A stretch of DNA of 64,000 nt from Spinacia oleracea (taxonomy: Eukaryota > Streptophyta > Magnoliopsida > Caryophyllales > Amaranthaceae). Position 1 is the first letter of the stretch, and each line of letters starts with the position of its first letter. Both the position numbers and the translations under genes were made by a program. Below are positions 23,301 to 33,668 of this stretch, in pieces. The stretch is taken from the NCBI RefSeq assembly GCF_020520425.1, contig NC_079491.1, positions 25,907,449 through 25,971,448 of the forward strand. Direction: 5' to 3'. The notes beneath the pieces are model-generated. The model was not told where the DNA came from. It did no database searches and saw nothing but the letters and a program-made list of their open reading frames with translations.

Positions 23301-24350
23301 AACTAGCCCGGAGGGCAACGACAAATAGTAAGTTCCGACGGCTAATGCAGCAATCCGTGCTCCATTTCCCACTCGTAGGTCGACTTCTCCCTTGCTTAAC
23401 TTTCTACTTCTTCTTAGTCCCTGTGGATTGGAACATAAGTGTGAGCCACAACCTGTATCTAATACCCAAGAAGTTGAATTAGCAAGTATACAGTCTATAA
23501 CGAAAATACCTGAAGATGGAACGACTGTTCCGTTCTTCTGATCTTCCTTTAGCTTCAAGCAATCTCTCTTCCAATGCCCCTTCTTCTTGCAGTAGAAGCA
23601 TTCGGATTCAGAAGTGGGTTGACTGACCTTCCTCTTTGCAGATTTGGCGCCAGTTTGCTTAGTTGGGCTGGCCTTGTTGCCACCTTTCTTAGCATTCCTC
23701 TTCTTTCCAGATTTCTTGAACTTGCCCCCACGCACCATAAGCACATCCTGCTTATCACTTTTGAGCGTCTTTTCAGCGGTCTTCAGCATACCGTGAAGCT
23801 CAGTGAGCGTTTTGTCCAGACTATTCATACTGTAGTTCAGTTTGAACTGATCATACCCGCTATGAAGAGAATGGAGGATGGTGTCTATAGCCATTTCCTG
23901 AGAAAATTGCTGATCCAGCCGACTCATATTCTCAATGAGTCCAATCATTTTGAGAACATGTGGACTTACGGGCTCGCCTTTCTTAAGCTTGGTCTCAAGA
24001 ATTTGCCTATGAGTCTCGAATCTTTCGACTCGAGCCAGATCTTGGAACATGTTCTTCAACTCACTGATGATTGTGAAAGCATCTGAGTTGATGAACGTTT
24101 TCTGCAGATCCGCACTCATGGTGGCGAGCATTAGACATTTCACATCCTTGTTGGCATCAATCCAACGATTGAGGGCAGCCTGAGTGACCCCGTCGCCTGG
24201 AGCTTCGGGCATCGCCTCATCTAGGACATACTCCTTTTCTTCCTGCATAAGAACTATTTGCAAGTTCCTTTGCCAGTCAAGGAAGTTTTTCCCGTTCAAC
24301 TTCTCCTTTTCGAGAATTGATCGAATGTTGAATGAATTGTTGTTTGCCAT
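20385..24350 (-). CDS. Copia A gag-pol polyprotein, 1321 aa
   Basis: The frame is open from 24443, but the gag start typical of this group (MANNNSFNIRSILEKEKLNG) begins at the ATG at 24350. Order: gag, CCHC zinc knuckle CFYCKKKGHWKRDC (near 23560-23605), aspartic protease with LDTGCGSHLC, GAG-pre-integrase box LWHCRLGH, integrase with [17 protein letters not shown] and ERRNRTL, reverse transcriptase with LYVDD (near 21360-21375), and RNase H with YTDAS, TTEAEY and CDNNGA. No stop or shift interrupts it. Expression would come from the right LTR, whose TATA box is intact, through the inserted host flank and the leader. The protein set could act on other RNAs of the family; that is inference. 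Confidence 0.93.
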   Translation of the reverse strand: MANNNSFNIRSILEKEKLNGKNFLDWQRNLQIVLMQEEKEYVLDEAMPEAPGDGVTQAALNRWIDANKDVKCLMLATMSADLQKTFINSDAFTIISELKNMFQDLARVERFETHRQILETKLKKGEPVSPHVLKMIGLIENMSRLDQQFSQEMAIDTILHSLHSGYDQFKLNYSMNSLDKTLTELHGMLKTAEKTLKSDKQDVLMVRGGKFKKSGKKRNAKKGGNKASPTKQTGAKSAKRKVSQPTSESECFYCKKKGHWKRDCLKLKEDQKNGTVVPSSGIFVIDCILANSTSWVLDTGCGSHLCSNPQGLRRSRKLSKGEVDLRVGNGARIAALAVGTYYLSLPSGLVLELEECFHVPSLTKNIISVSCLDAKGFSFIIKDNSCSFYFKEMFYGSARLVNGLYLLDHDKQVYNINTKKAKKDDSDLTYLWHCRLGHINLKRLERLQREGILEPFDLEDYGKCESCLLGKMTKQPFSKVGETANELLGLIHTDVCGPMSTNARGGFNYFITFTDDFSRYGYVYLMKHKSESFDKFKEFQSEVENQLGKKIKALRSDRGGEYLSYEFDDHLKECGILSELTPPGTPQWNGVSERRNRTLLDMVRSMMGQAELPLEFWGHALNTAALTINRAPSKAVEKTPYELWFGKPPNVSFLKIWGCEVYVKRLISDKLHPKSDKCILVGYPKETKGYYFYNTSENKVFVARDGIFLEKDHISKMTSGRKVDLEEIRVEQQTLENAQDDIQDETQRSLEESGENHGQSRNVTPRRSQRYRSQPERYLGILTNESYDVLLLESDEPATYKQAMTSPSSKQWQEAMQSELDSMSENQVWDLVDLPDGYQAIGSKWVFKLKKDKDGKLEVFKARLVAKGYRQVHGVDYDETFSPVAMLKSIRIMLAIAAYYDYEIWQMDVKNAFLNGVLTETVFMTQPEGFEDPKNAKKVCKLKKSIYGLKQASRSWNIRFDEAVSDFGFIKNADESCVYKKVSGSKIAFLVLYVDDILLIGNDIPMLNSVKIWLGKCFSMKDLGEAQYILGIKIYRDRSKKMIGLSQSTYINKVLDRFKMADSKRGYLPMSHGMTLSKTQCPKTLDERRRMNGIPYASLIGSIMYAMICTRPDVAYALSATSRYQSDPGEAHWTAAKNILKYLKRHKDDFLVYGGDDELIVKGYTDASFQTDKDDFRSQSGFVFCLNGGAVSWKSAKQSTIADSTTEAEYIAAHEAAKEAIWLRKFIGELGVVPSIKGPIALYCDNNGAIAQAKEPRHHQRVKHVLRRCHLLREFVERKEVEISKIGTGDNISDPLTKPLPQAKHNSHTAAMGIKHIGEWL

Positions 24351-25794
24351 ATTAAAAACTACAATTGAAAAGAATAAACAAATAAATAACCATTCACAGT
24401 TTCTCTTAATAAACTTAAATTCTAGCATACATGCATAATTCAATGTTTATTAAGCATTTTATTCAAGTTATGTGTTCCGGCAGGTGTGAATAAAATGATT
24501 CCAAGATCCTAAAATCATTGAAGAACTAAGCACAGTTTGTCGACTTAATCCTAGAACATCTTAGGTAAGCAAAAGCCTTTTGCTAATAGTCTAGAAACTA
24601 TTCTTGGTTGATAGGTACGTCTAAGAACTTATTAGGTAAACCTATCGAATTTGCCACGACATAAAAGGACTCCTTACTTATATCGTTGAGTTTCACCAAA
24701 ACTAACATTACTCACAATTATTTGTGTACCTTGCCCCTTTAGGACCAATAAGTAACACCTCGCTGAGCGAAAAACTATTACTAGATTGATGTAAAGGATA
24801 TCCAAGCAAGTGTATATTTTGGCATGGCACCTTTTAACTCAATTTTTAAGTTTGGAACTTAAGGCTCTTACTATGTTGGTTAGATTTTAAGTGAACTAAA
24901 ATCCTTAATCATGCAACATAATCAAGCTTTTGATCTCATGCATTTTAAGACATATTTGAAACAATAAATAACTTAAAACATGCATAAGATATTTGTGATC
25001 TAGTATGGCCCGACTTCATCTTGAAGCTTTGACTTCAAAGTCCGTCTTGAAAATCTCCGTGGGAGGCACCATTTTCTTCAAATAGGATAAGCTATAACTA
25101 ATTACAACTATTTGATGGTTCGCAGACCATATTTGAATTGAAAAATAACTTTGGTACTTTAGACCAATTACATTCAAATTAATGGTACGCAGACCATATT
25201 TTCTATCCTATTTGGGCCATACTAGTCACTTCATAACCTGCAAAACAGTACATATACAATATATACCATTCACCCATTCATTATCATGAATGGCCCATAT
25301 AGCTGGTTAGTAAAACACATTATGCATCACGTAAACATTTGCCGCAATTAATCAAGGGCACCAATAATCTACCAATTATTCAGTCCTTATTAATTCTAAT
25401 CGAGTTGTTTTAACCTTAAGGATTTGTAGACCTAATCAAGAGTTTATGACTAAAAAGCGCTCCCACTCAAACCAATAAATTCATATGCTTTACTAATTTT
25501 AAACATAAAATTGTATTTCTAGTCTAACCGGAAACATACAAATTTAATTAAAATTTAAAGCTCATATAAATTTATAAGTGAATCCAAAAATTTAATTTAA
25601 TTTCAGTCGCATTTAAATTAATTCATGATTTTAATTTTAGTAAAATAATTAGAATAAATTCCATTTATTATAATTATAATATTCAAAATTAAAATCCAAG
25701 AAATTAATTCAAATTATTAATTTTAAAATTAATTAAAATTACGTGAACTGAAATTTTCAAATTAAACATTCAAAACGATCTAATCGTAACGCAA
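24351..25794 (-). other. Leader (5' UTR) of copia A, AT-rich part
   Basis: No coding frame. This stretch is very similar to 45455-46795 of element B, so it is a conserved untranslated part of the family and probably holds packaging or translation signals. Confidence 0.7.
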
Positions 25795-26291
25795 ACACCC
25801 TATGCGTTGCACGCCCATGGGCCGTACGCACACAGCCATTGCTGGCCATGTGCGCGCAGCCCATGCGCTCGTCGCATAGCTGCTGCTGTCTCATCGCAAG
25901 CCTCCGCACAGCGCCCCATCGCACGCGAGCTATCGCTCGCAGTGCGCGCGCGAGATCGCTCGCTGGGCGCGCTGGCTCGCTGGTGCGCGACATCGCTCGC
26001 TGGGCGAGCGACATCGCGCGCTGCGCGCGCGAGCAGTGCTGGGCGCAGCGCTCGTGGCACGCGAGCTTGCGCTCGCTGCGCGCGAGGCTGCGCGCACTTG
26101 TGCGAGGCAGCGCGCGTTGTGGCGCAGCTCGCTTGCTGCCCACACGCGACTGCCTTGGCTCGCCCTTCGCCCATGCCCATTCGTTCATTGCTCGTGGCAC
26201 ACGACACAAGGCAGGGCTGCTGCCTTGTGCTCGTGCACTACGCCCTTGCTCATTGCATTCGTGCCGCACGGGCGACGAGCTCCCTTGCTAG
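25795..26291 (-). repeat. GC-rich repetitive island in the leader of copia A
   Basis: About 500 bases rich in GCGCGC, atcgctcgctggg and gcgagc motifs stand in an AT-rich neighbourhood. It gives several long overlapping frames on both strands, as expected for stop-poor GC repeats and not for genes. The corresponding island in element B is at 46795-47395. It breaks off at ttgct/agtgac, where the duplicated host flank starts. Confidence 0.85.
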
Positions 26292-27016
26292 TGACTTAGT
26301 TATAGGGATTCGTATATGTACCCTATGTCTCTATGTTACATAGACCCTCGGTCTTTATGTATTGAACAAGGTATCAACGATAAGTTGGTGGAAAACTAAT
26401 CTTTGTAATTGGGCTAGTCAACATGAGATATGTGTTGGTTCAATAAAATCTTATACAGACTAAAAAAAAGCGTATGTTAAGCTGCTCGAATAATATCAAT
26501 TTATCCAAATTCATGTTTCTACTAGTCTTGTTTGTTGCAGCCATTTCCCTTCTCTTCTTTCTGGCCTCAAAAACACTTCAAATAATGGAAGGAAAAAGGC
26601 ATTAAGTATTGTACACACCCTCAAAAAAAAAAAAGGTATTGTACGAGAATAATTTTTATTCAATTTTTTGTAACTTTAACTGTCTTTTTTGGTAACTTTT
26701 AATATATTTTGATTAACTTTTATATTACAAAAAAAATAATATATAAAGAGATTAAATCATTAATTTTATTAGTGATTTTGAAGAAATAATATAGTTTTTA
26801 TTAAAATGTATCACTAAACAATATATACTCCCTCCGTCCCTTAATACTCGCACCGGTATGACCGGTGCGGAGTTTAAGATATTTGAATTGACTTATTAAT
26901 TTAATGGGTGTTAGTTGATAGTGGGGTATTTTTTTAATATAGTTAGTGGGAAATGTGTAAGGGGTGGGGAGTGGTGAGTGTGGGGTGTGAATTTTTAAAT
27001 GATTTTTTGTATGGAG
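26292..27016 (+). repeat. Duplicated host flank inside copia A (second copy)
   Basis: It is a copy of 17412-18136, including the left half-MITE (26828-27016) and the tggag duplication. It joins the leader at 26291 without evident microhomology, with perhaps two filler bases. It occupies the place where the family normally has the primer-binding site. Confidence 0.92.
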
Positions 27017-28400
27017 TGTTAGGTTATGATACATATGACATTTACATAAATCATGCGGAAACAACCATTAACCCAGGAAACATATTATTTACACATAATC
27101 ATATAGCATAATTAGATGCATACTCTTTGTTGCGTGCCTTCCCTAGCCGCGCCCGAACCGAACAAGAACAAGTCTTTTAGGACTCCAAGTGTCGTCCCTC
27201 CGTAGATGGTCCACAGCACGTCCGGATCCGCCTTAAGATTGACCAACTAGAATCGCCCTTAAGGTACTAGAAAATTCGGCACTTTTATGAGCAAGATGTG
27301 TTTTAATTTTCTCTCAAAAAACTCACTTTTGAATACTTTGAAACTTATGTATAAATTATGACCCCTAGGCCTTTATTTATAGAGTTATGGAAAAGGAATC
27401 GTAATCCTAGTAGGATGCGAATTAATTGGAATTAGAATCCTACATGAATTCTATTTAATTAATTTATCCAATTAGGAATAGACATTTAATCATACACTGA
27501 CTCTTGCAGATTCAGGAATCACGCATGAGCACAAACTCACACACACACGGCAGCCACAAGGGCTGCCCATGCGCGTGCGAGCAGCAGCCCGCGCATCACG
27601 GCCCACGCAGCCGTGGCCCTTGGCGCGCGCTGGGCCTGCCTTGCGGTAGGCCTGGGCGCTGCCTTGGCTGGGCTTGTGGCGCGCATGCTTGCTGGGCGAT
27701 GGCCCCGGCTTCGTGCTGGGCCTTCGTCCGGCAAGCCTCGTCCGATGCTAATTCGTACGATACGCTTCCGATTAAATTTCCATTTCCGGAATCTATTTCC
27801 GATACGAACAATATTTAATATTTCCGATTCCGGAATTAATTTCCGTTTCGAACAAATATTTAATATTTCCGTTTCCGGAATTATTTTCCGATTCCGGCAA
27901 TATTTCCGATTCTGACAATATTTCCGTTTCCGGCGATATTTCCGATTCTGGTAATATTTCCATTTCCAATAATATTTTCCGATACGTACCATGTTTCCGT
28001 TTCCGGCAACATCTACGACTTGGATAATATTCATATTTCCGATACGATCCATATTTCCGTTTCCGGCAATATCATCGTTTCCGGAGTATTCATTTCTTGC
28101 CTGTGACGATCTTAGCTCCCACTGAAACCAAGATCCGTCGGTTCCGAATATTCATAGATGGAGTATTTAATGCCATTAAATACTTGATCCGTTTACGTAC
28201 TATTTGTGTGACCCTACGGGTTCAGTCAAGAGTAAGCTGTGGATTAATATCATTAATTCCACTTGAACTGAAGCGGCCTCTAGCTAGGCATTCAGCTCAC
28301 TTGATCTCACTGAATTATTAACTTGTTAATTAATACTGAACCGCATTTATTAGACTTTAACATAGAATGCATACTTGGACCAAGGGCATTATTTCCTTCA
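27017..28400 (-). repeat. 5' LTR of copia A (right)
   Basis: It appears identical to the left LTR. The minus-strand TATA box is at 27374-27381. It is followed by the right copy of the target duplication tggag and the right half of the Stowaway MITE. Confidence 0.92.
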
Positions 28401-28542
28401 TGGAGTAGGGATGTAGGTGGGTTAGTAGGTAAGTGTGAGAAATAATATAATATTGACAAAGAGTTCCATCTATAGAAGCGGTGCAAGTATTAAGGGACGG
28501 CCCCAAAAGGATTGCGGTGCGAGTATTAAGGGACGGAGGGAG
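28401..28542. mobile_element. Stowaway MITE, right half
   Basis: It ends gtattaagggacggagggag followed by TA, the inverted mate of the left end at 17948. An internal partial repeat of the end (agtattaagggacgg near 28484-28499) lies just before it. Confidence 0.85.
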
Positions 28543-28811
28543 TAACTTTTAAATATGTAAGGGTAATTTCTTAGTTTAGGGTCGAGTCAGCGGGCCGGAC
28601 TATAGTTGATCAGGTTTACTTATGAGTTAACTTTTACTCCGATGTACAATATTTATTGTACACGACTTGTAAATAAGAATCTATGATTATAAAAAACACA
28701 TATGTCTACTTCTAATACTAGCCTATCTATACCTAGTATTAAAAAAACCAAAACCAAACTAAAAAATATAGAGACACGTGTCCCATCCCGTTACACTCCT
28801 CTTAATTTTAT
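28543..28811. other. AT-rich spacer; no gene seen
   Basis: Nothing recognisable apart from a short palindrome around gtacaatatttattgtac near 28644. Confidence 0.4.
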
Positions 28812-29684
28812 TCAGGCAGCAGCTCTATCACGTAAATGAATTCCGGAAATCGGAAAACGAATTGGAAGCGCGACATACGAAATGATCGACGGACGAGCTT
28901 GCAAGACGCAAGGCCCAACACGAAGCCAGGCCCATCGCCCAGCAAGCCCGCGCGCGCCAAGCAAGCAAGTCGAGCAGCAGCAGCGCCCAGTGGGCTGCGT
29001 GCTTGCTGCCAGCTCCCATGGGCCAGCGAGCAAGCAGCAGCGCTCGTGGGCTTGCGAGCTGCGGGCTGCATGGCTACGGGCTGCACAACAGCGTGGGCTC
29101 AAGGGCCACGCATGCATTCCCTTGGCCGGTTAGGATTACTTCTTTGTGAAGTAATCTCGTTTTCCTAATTCTACTCAAATTAGATGTTTTTGTTAAATCT
29201 GAAATACTTAGGTGTTTGATTAAACATAATATTCTAATGATATAATTTAACTACAATCCTAATGGATTTAGTTATTGGAAACCTAGTAGCATTCTAACTC
29301 CGTTATTTCCACCCTATAAATATGTGGTTCATAATCACAATTTATAATGCAATCCAATAAGTATTCACATACATTAAGTTCAAGAGAGAATTTAATAATT
29401 TGCCTAAAATTAATAATAAGCTTTCCGAGTGCACATAAAACCTTAGATAATATTCTAATTAATTGAATCTGAGGCGGATCCGAACCTCTGTGGACTATCA
29501 ACGAAGGGACGACATTTGAAGTCCTAAACTTGTTCTTGTTCGGTTCGGGAGCAGCTAGGGAAGGCACGCATCACATTGTATGTATCATAATTATGCTAAT
29601 TGACTATGTGGCAATTGATTTGGATTCCTGGCTTTATGGTTTTTCCGCATGAAATATATTTTTTATATTTGTCATAATCTAACA
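28812..29684 (+). mobile_element. Truncated LTR related to copia A/B, opposite orientation
   Basis: The right end (..gtcataatctaaca) is the reverse complement of the A/B LTR start. Inside are the GC-rich GCCCAGCAAGC-type block, a TATA box (cctataaatatg near 29313-29321), and the cggatccgaacctct and gttcttgttcggttcggg stretches shared with A/B LTRs in reverse complement. It is shorter and more diverged than A/B, and its left end is missing. No internal region is attached on either side. Confidence 0.75.
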
Positions 29685-29969
29685 CGCCTTGTCTTGTCCC
29701 ATCTTTGGGCCGGCTCCATTAAAAGACTTTGTAATCTCTTCTTGGAAAGTATGCTGCAGTTGCATCTGCCACTTTGTTGTGATGTCCTGGTGGAGGTGTC
29801 CTGGTTAATGATGCGCCCTTAGTAGTAGGCTGAAGGTCTTTGCGAGATCAGGTTCACGAGGGGCTCCTTTCGTGCGGACGTCTTTCTCGATCTTGAGACG
29901 TCCTCATGTCCCTCACCTTCGGATTGTAAGTCTACCATGATACTATACCTCCCCACAGATGACGCCAAA
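29685..29969 (-). other. Primer-binding site and start of internal region of a truncated gypsy element
   Basis: Next to the LTR at 29970 the minus strand reads TTTGGCGTCATCTGTGGGG. This resembles the TGGCGCCGTCTGTGGGG primer-binding region of Tat/Athila-type elements. About 265 bases of leader follow and then stop at 29685, where the copia LTR fragment begins. No coding sequence remains. Confidence 0.65.
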
Positions 29970-30472
29970 TGTTGTGGGAACTTTGATGGTGCTGATGAGT
30001 CACCCTTTCCACGGAGGTATCAGGTATGCGCTGACACGATTTTCTTACAACCTACAAAACTAGAATATTTCCGTAAAATATTCCCTCCGATGTCTAAGTA
30101 AGTATTTGATAGAGAGAGAAAATATTATTAGAGAGATTGCAGAGCAGAATAATTAAGATAGGTGAGAATGAATTGATTCCTTTCAACTTGGGATATGAAC
30201 TATTTATAAGGCTATGGTTTTGGGATTTGTTCCCAAACCCTAGTTACCTGATTGGCTATGCTCAGAGATGAGGACATGTGTCCTTTATCATGCGGTTATG
30301 ATAGTGGGCTTAGTATGTTATAGGAGATATGGGCCTCTAGTCATTTGGGCCTTTCCGTTCAAGTATAGATCTTTCATATTCTGAACGTATAGCTGCCTAG
30401 TAGGGGTGGAGGGTGCCATGTGTTGCTCTATGATTGGTCCAGGGTGGACTACCAATTCTGGCCATATCAACA
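29970..30472 (-). repeat. LTR (5') of a truncated Ty3/gypsy element
   Basis: The 503-bp LTR runs TGTTGTGGG..CATATCAACA with TGTTG/CAACA ends. A TATA box on the minus strand (plus tatttata, 30201-30208) and the adjacent primer-binding site fix its orientation. No second LTR is in the window. Confidence 0.75.
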
Positions 30473-30859
30473 TGTATTTAATTTTCATAATAAATAGATA
30501 TGAACACCAGATTCTCACAAAATGAACATAACCATATACAAATATGAACATTTTAAAAAATCCAGATCTGAACATAAAATATCTAGATCTTATTTTTTTT
30601 GGAGAAATTTGGCAAAAATATTAAACGAGAAAAGAGAGATTCAACCAGAAAATTTCTAGATTAGTTAAATATAAATAAATTGTACTCCACTCACCTTTTC
30701 CTTTTGAGTTTTTCATTCAAAATGTTGCACATAATGATTTTCTTTTGAACTCCAATTGCTTCTTTCTCAAATTTGCTTGAAATCTGAAAAAATAAAAAAA
30801 TTGGTTGAGATCCATTTTAATAAATTATACTAAATGATCTTCACCTTTTGACATAATAA
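30473..30859. other. AT-rich spacer; no gene seen
   Basis: Low-complexity AT-rich sequence with no ends, frames or repeats that I could assign. Confidence 0.4.
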
Positions 30860-31476
30860 CTAGTGTGTGGCCCGGACGATGCTCCGCTTGCTACATTCAA
30901 TACTTAAAATTTTAGATTTTTTTGAGCTCAATATTTGACAAAAATACATGTATTTCATAAAGTGAAAACATCCATGAAGTTCGTCAAATACACAGATACA
31001 CCACGTCATTCATTTATCATGCTAACTAATTTTTCAATTAGATCATTTTACCATTTGTATAATTTGTTTTCTAATGGAACTAAGTGCTTCAAATTATTAA
31101 ACACCAAATTATATATATAAAATTTACGTCAACATGCTTTTCATGTTTTAATGCTATAATAATAATTATTATTTTCAAAATAGTCCAAATAAAATAAAAT
31201 GTCATGTAAAAATGTGGTTGTGTTTAGACTCATGTTAACATTTATTTAATTTATAAATTAATGTGAATAAATAAACCACAATTGGTGGTTGGTTAAGATG
31301 GTAATAAAACTTATCATCTACACATGAGGTCTTGTGTTCGAATCTCATTGCATTAGTTTTGGTTGTCTATGACATGTCATAACACTTGGTGAGTGGATGA
31401 TGTGGCGTAAAGGGGAGAATACTACGTGCCACATATACATTTTTCACCACGCCTTTTAATATATTAGTATAGAAGA
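30860..31476 (-). mobile_element. Non-autonomous Helitron, 617 bp
   Basis: Read on the minus strand it starts A|TCTTCTATACTAATATATTA, a common plant Helitron 5' end. It ends with a GC-rich hairpin (gcggagcatcgtccg) and ..CCACACACTAG|T. Insertion between A and T and the CTAG end fit Helitron rules. It has no Rep/helicase coding, so it would depend on an autonomous element. Confidence 0.75.
31283..31350 (+). other. tRNA-like A-box/B-box sequence inside the Helitron
   Basis: tggttaagatggtaa and gtgttcgaatctc are spaced like the internal RNA polymerase III promoter boxes of tRNA-derived sequences. No acceptor stem or full cloverleaf is seen, so this is a fragment or an incidental likeness, not a tRNA gene. 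Confidence 0.35.
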
Positions 31477-31854
31477 TTATGCAAATAGTAATTATAAAGA
31501 TCATTTTAAAACGGAAGGATATGCTTTGACTCATTTGAAACCCAAATGTTGGACAAGACCTTCTAAATTTCAAGAAGACACTCGATTATTTTGGAGGGCC
31601 CATGTAAACTATATCCATCAGTTTGTTTATAACTTTCCACTTAAGAGTTGGGTTCAATTTTAGTGGGCTCTATTTTCTTTTATAACACTCTTTTCTTATA
31701 TCTATATTTAGCGGCCCATTGAAGATATGATATTTTGGATACAATAGACATCGCCATTTCTATAATTAATTCAATAGGGTCGGAATTTGCCTAAAAATAT
31801 ATCCATAGGGTTGGCAATCTTGGACAAAAATTGAAAAAAGACCATTATTGAATA

Positions 31855-32133
31855 CTTCATCCGTTTTTAAATAATTCATTCCTTTCAAAAAAAAATTGCA
31901 ACACTTTCAATTTGTCACTATTCATTTACTAACTTTGACCATAAGTTTTTACTAAATAATTAAAACAAAATATCATAAATAAAATGTTGGTGGATTGATT
32001 TCATTTTATATTTTCATAATATTAAATTATAAGGTTAAAAAAAAAGTATAATTATAGATATTTACGATCACAGTTGTGTCTCGGAAAACAAGCTAATCAA
32101 AGTGTTGTAATTTTTTTGAAACGAAAGAAATAT
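31855..32133. mobile_element. Decayed Stowaway-like MITE 1
   Basis: The left arm (tacttcatccgttttt, then tcaaaaaaaaattgcaacac) and the right arm (gtgttgtaatttttttga, then cgaaag..tact) are inverted mates with several mismatches. Confidence 0.5.
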
Positions 32134-32396
32134 TACTCATCCCGTTCTTAAACATTAGTCATGTTTTGACTTTTCAACTCGTTTCAACTCAATATTTAAA
32201 CGTAAATATTTTCAAATACGTATGTTAGAAAAATATAAAAGTTTGATATTGTTAAACTACACATTAAGACGAACAAAATAAGATCTCACGTGAATATGTT
32301 TTGAAGTACGTATTGGAAAGAAATTAGAAGATTTTCTTCAATTGTAAATAGTGTCAAGATTCCAAAATGGACTAATATTCGAGAACATAGGTAGTA
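32134..32396. mobile_element. Decayed Stowaway-like MITE 2
   Basis: The left end tactcatcccgttcttaaac and the right end (ctaatattcgagaacatag..gtagta) are inverted mates. It abuts MITE 1 and shares much internal sequence with MITE 3. Confidence 0.5.
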
Positions 32397-32399
32397 TTT

Positions 32400-32640
32400 A
32401 AATTTGGAGTTTTTCGCCATTTTCAACTCAATATTTAAACATAAATAAATACATATGTTTAAAAATATAGAAAATTTTGATTCGGAGTATTATTAAACTA
32501 TATACCGAGAAGAAAAATAAACAAGATTTCACATGAATATGTTTGGAAATAGGTATTAAAAAGAAATTAAAATATTATGTTCGATTGTAGATTGTGACAA
32601 GAATTTACATATGACTAATATTCGAGTTCGGAGAAAGTAT
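32400..32640. mobile_element. Decayed Stowaway-like MITE 3, left end missing
   Basis: Its body (caactcaatatttaaac, atgaatatgtttgg) matches MITE 2 with many changes, and its right end (actaatattcgagttcgg..) is of the same family. Together they look like an old tandem or serial insertion. Confidence 0.45.
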
Positions 32641-33327
32641 ATAATTAACTTAGTTTTGAAAAGTATTAAAGATAAGAACGATATATGATAAAGGTTTAAA
32701 TCCAATCAAAATTACGAAAGACTTTTAAAATTATACCAAACTAAAGAACACGAACTGAAGTCGTATATTCCCTAATAACATTATAACTTAATTTTGAGGC
32801 GTATATTTTTGACATAGTTGATTGATAAACAGAGTGGTCTAGTCGATGGACAAGTTGTTATATTTATCTCTCGTCCTTTTGCATGGAAAACGAGATGAGA
32901 CATACTACAGTCACATACGCACAAGGACATGAAGTTAAAACTAAAAAGCATTGAGCCTTAGTCTAGAGTTGACTTAATGACTTAGGGACAAGAAAATGGT
33001 GATCTATCGATGTACAATATGACTTTGAAGCCACTTCAACATTTGTATTGTTGATCGATCGATATTATTATTGATATGCCACCCTGTTTCGCACTTACTA
33101 TGACCAACATAAAGTAGGCCCGGACCTTTCGATCTTTATGCATATCCTTTGATTTATTTCACACTTTAATTAATTTTAGTCTTCGTCTCAATGAACTACA
33201 AATACATTACAGTAATTCTGATTTTAGTCTGAATAAGCAACACAACGACATACAAATTACAAAAGAAGTCCGACCTCTGACGAGGGGCGGATCTACGGGG
33301 TATATTGGGAGTACTGTACCCCCATTC
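32641..33327. other. Spacer; possible left remnant of a hAT-like element
   Basis: No gene seen. Near 33282 the sequence cgaggggcggatctac resembles, in inverted form, the end agacccgccactg near 63265. That could be the two ends of an old hAT-like MITE in which the later elements nested. Confidence 0.3.
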
Positions 33328-33336
33328 TTTTAAAAA

Positions 33337-33517
33337 GGATTTTTTGGATAAAATCACCTTTTAAAGTTCAACTTTTTGAAAAAACCACCTTATATGTTTT
33401 TTTTTAAAAAAATCACCTTTTATGTTCAAAGTTTTAGAATTCACCACCAAATACAAACGTCTGTCAACAATTCCGTCTGTGGGGCCCACATCCAACGGCC
33501 ATATTCATTTTCCCTCC
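33337..33517. repeat. Left TIR of the MULE
   Basis: It matches the reverse complement of the right TIR with few differences through aattccgtctgtggggccca and catccaacg. In MULEs the TIRs carry the promoters and the transposase binding sites. Confidence 0.9.
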
Positions 33518-33668
33518 TCTTTTTCTTTCTTCTTCTTCCTTTTAACCAGAACCTCCATGGATACACTCCACCCTCAAAAAAATCTCAAAAATTCGCGAAT
33601 TCCTCTTCCAAATTATCAAGTACAATTCATCAACAATCCAATTTCGGCGCTTTCCCCCAAAAATCAAC

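Larger units (their letters stand above)
18137..28400 (-). mobile_element. Ty1/copia LTR retrotransposon A (Angela-like), rearranged
   Basis: Two LTRs (18137-19520 and 27017-28400, both 1384 bp, no difference seen) enclose an intact minus-strand polyprotein. A 5-bp duplication tggag flanks the element (18132-18136 and 28401-28405). The polyprotein, the 1.4-kb LTR and the long leader fit the Angela/BARE group. Compared with related element B, the 5' leader next to the right LTR (about 810 bp with the primer-binding site) is missing, and 725 bp of left host flank is there instead. The element is therefore coding-competent but without a visible primer-binding site. Confidence 0.9.

Noticed and set aside
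25757..26343. Long overlapping frames on both strands in the GC-rich island of copia A
   Set aside because: They come from stop-poor GC repeats, show Ala/Arg/Ser-only composition, and one crosses the junction with the captured flank. No domain is seen.
31283..31350. A tRNA gene
   Set aside because: Only box-like motifs are present; no acceptor stem or anticodon arm can be drawn.
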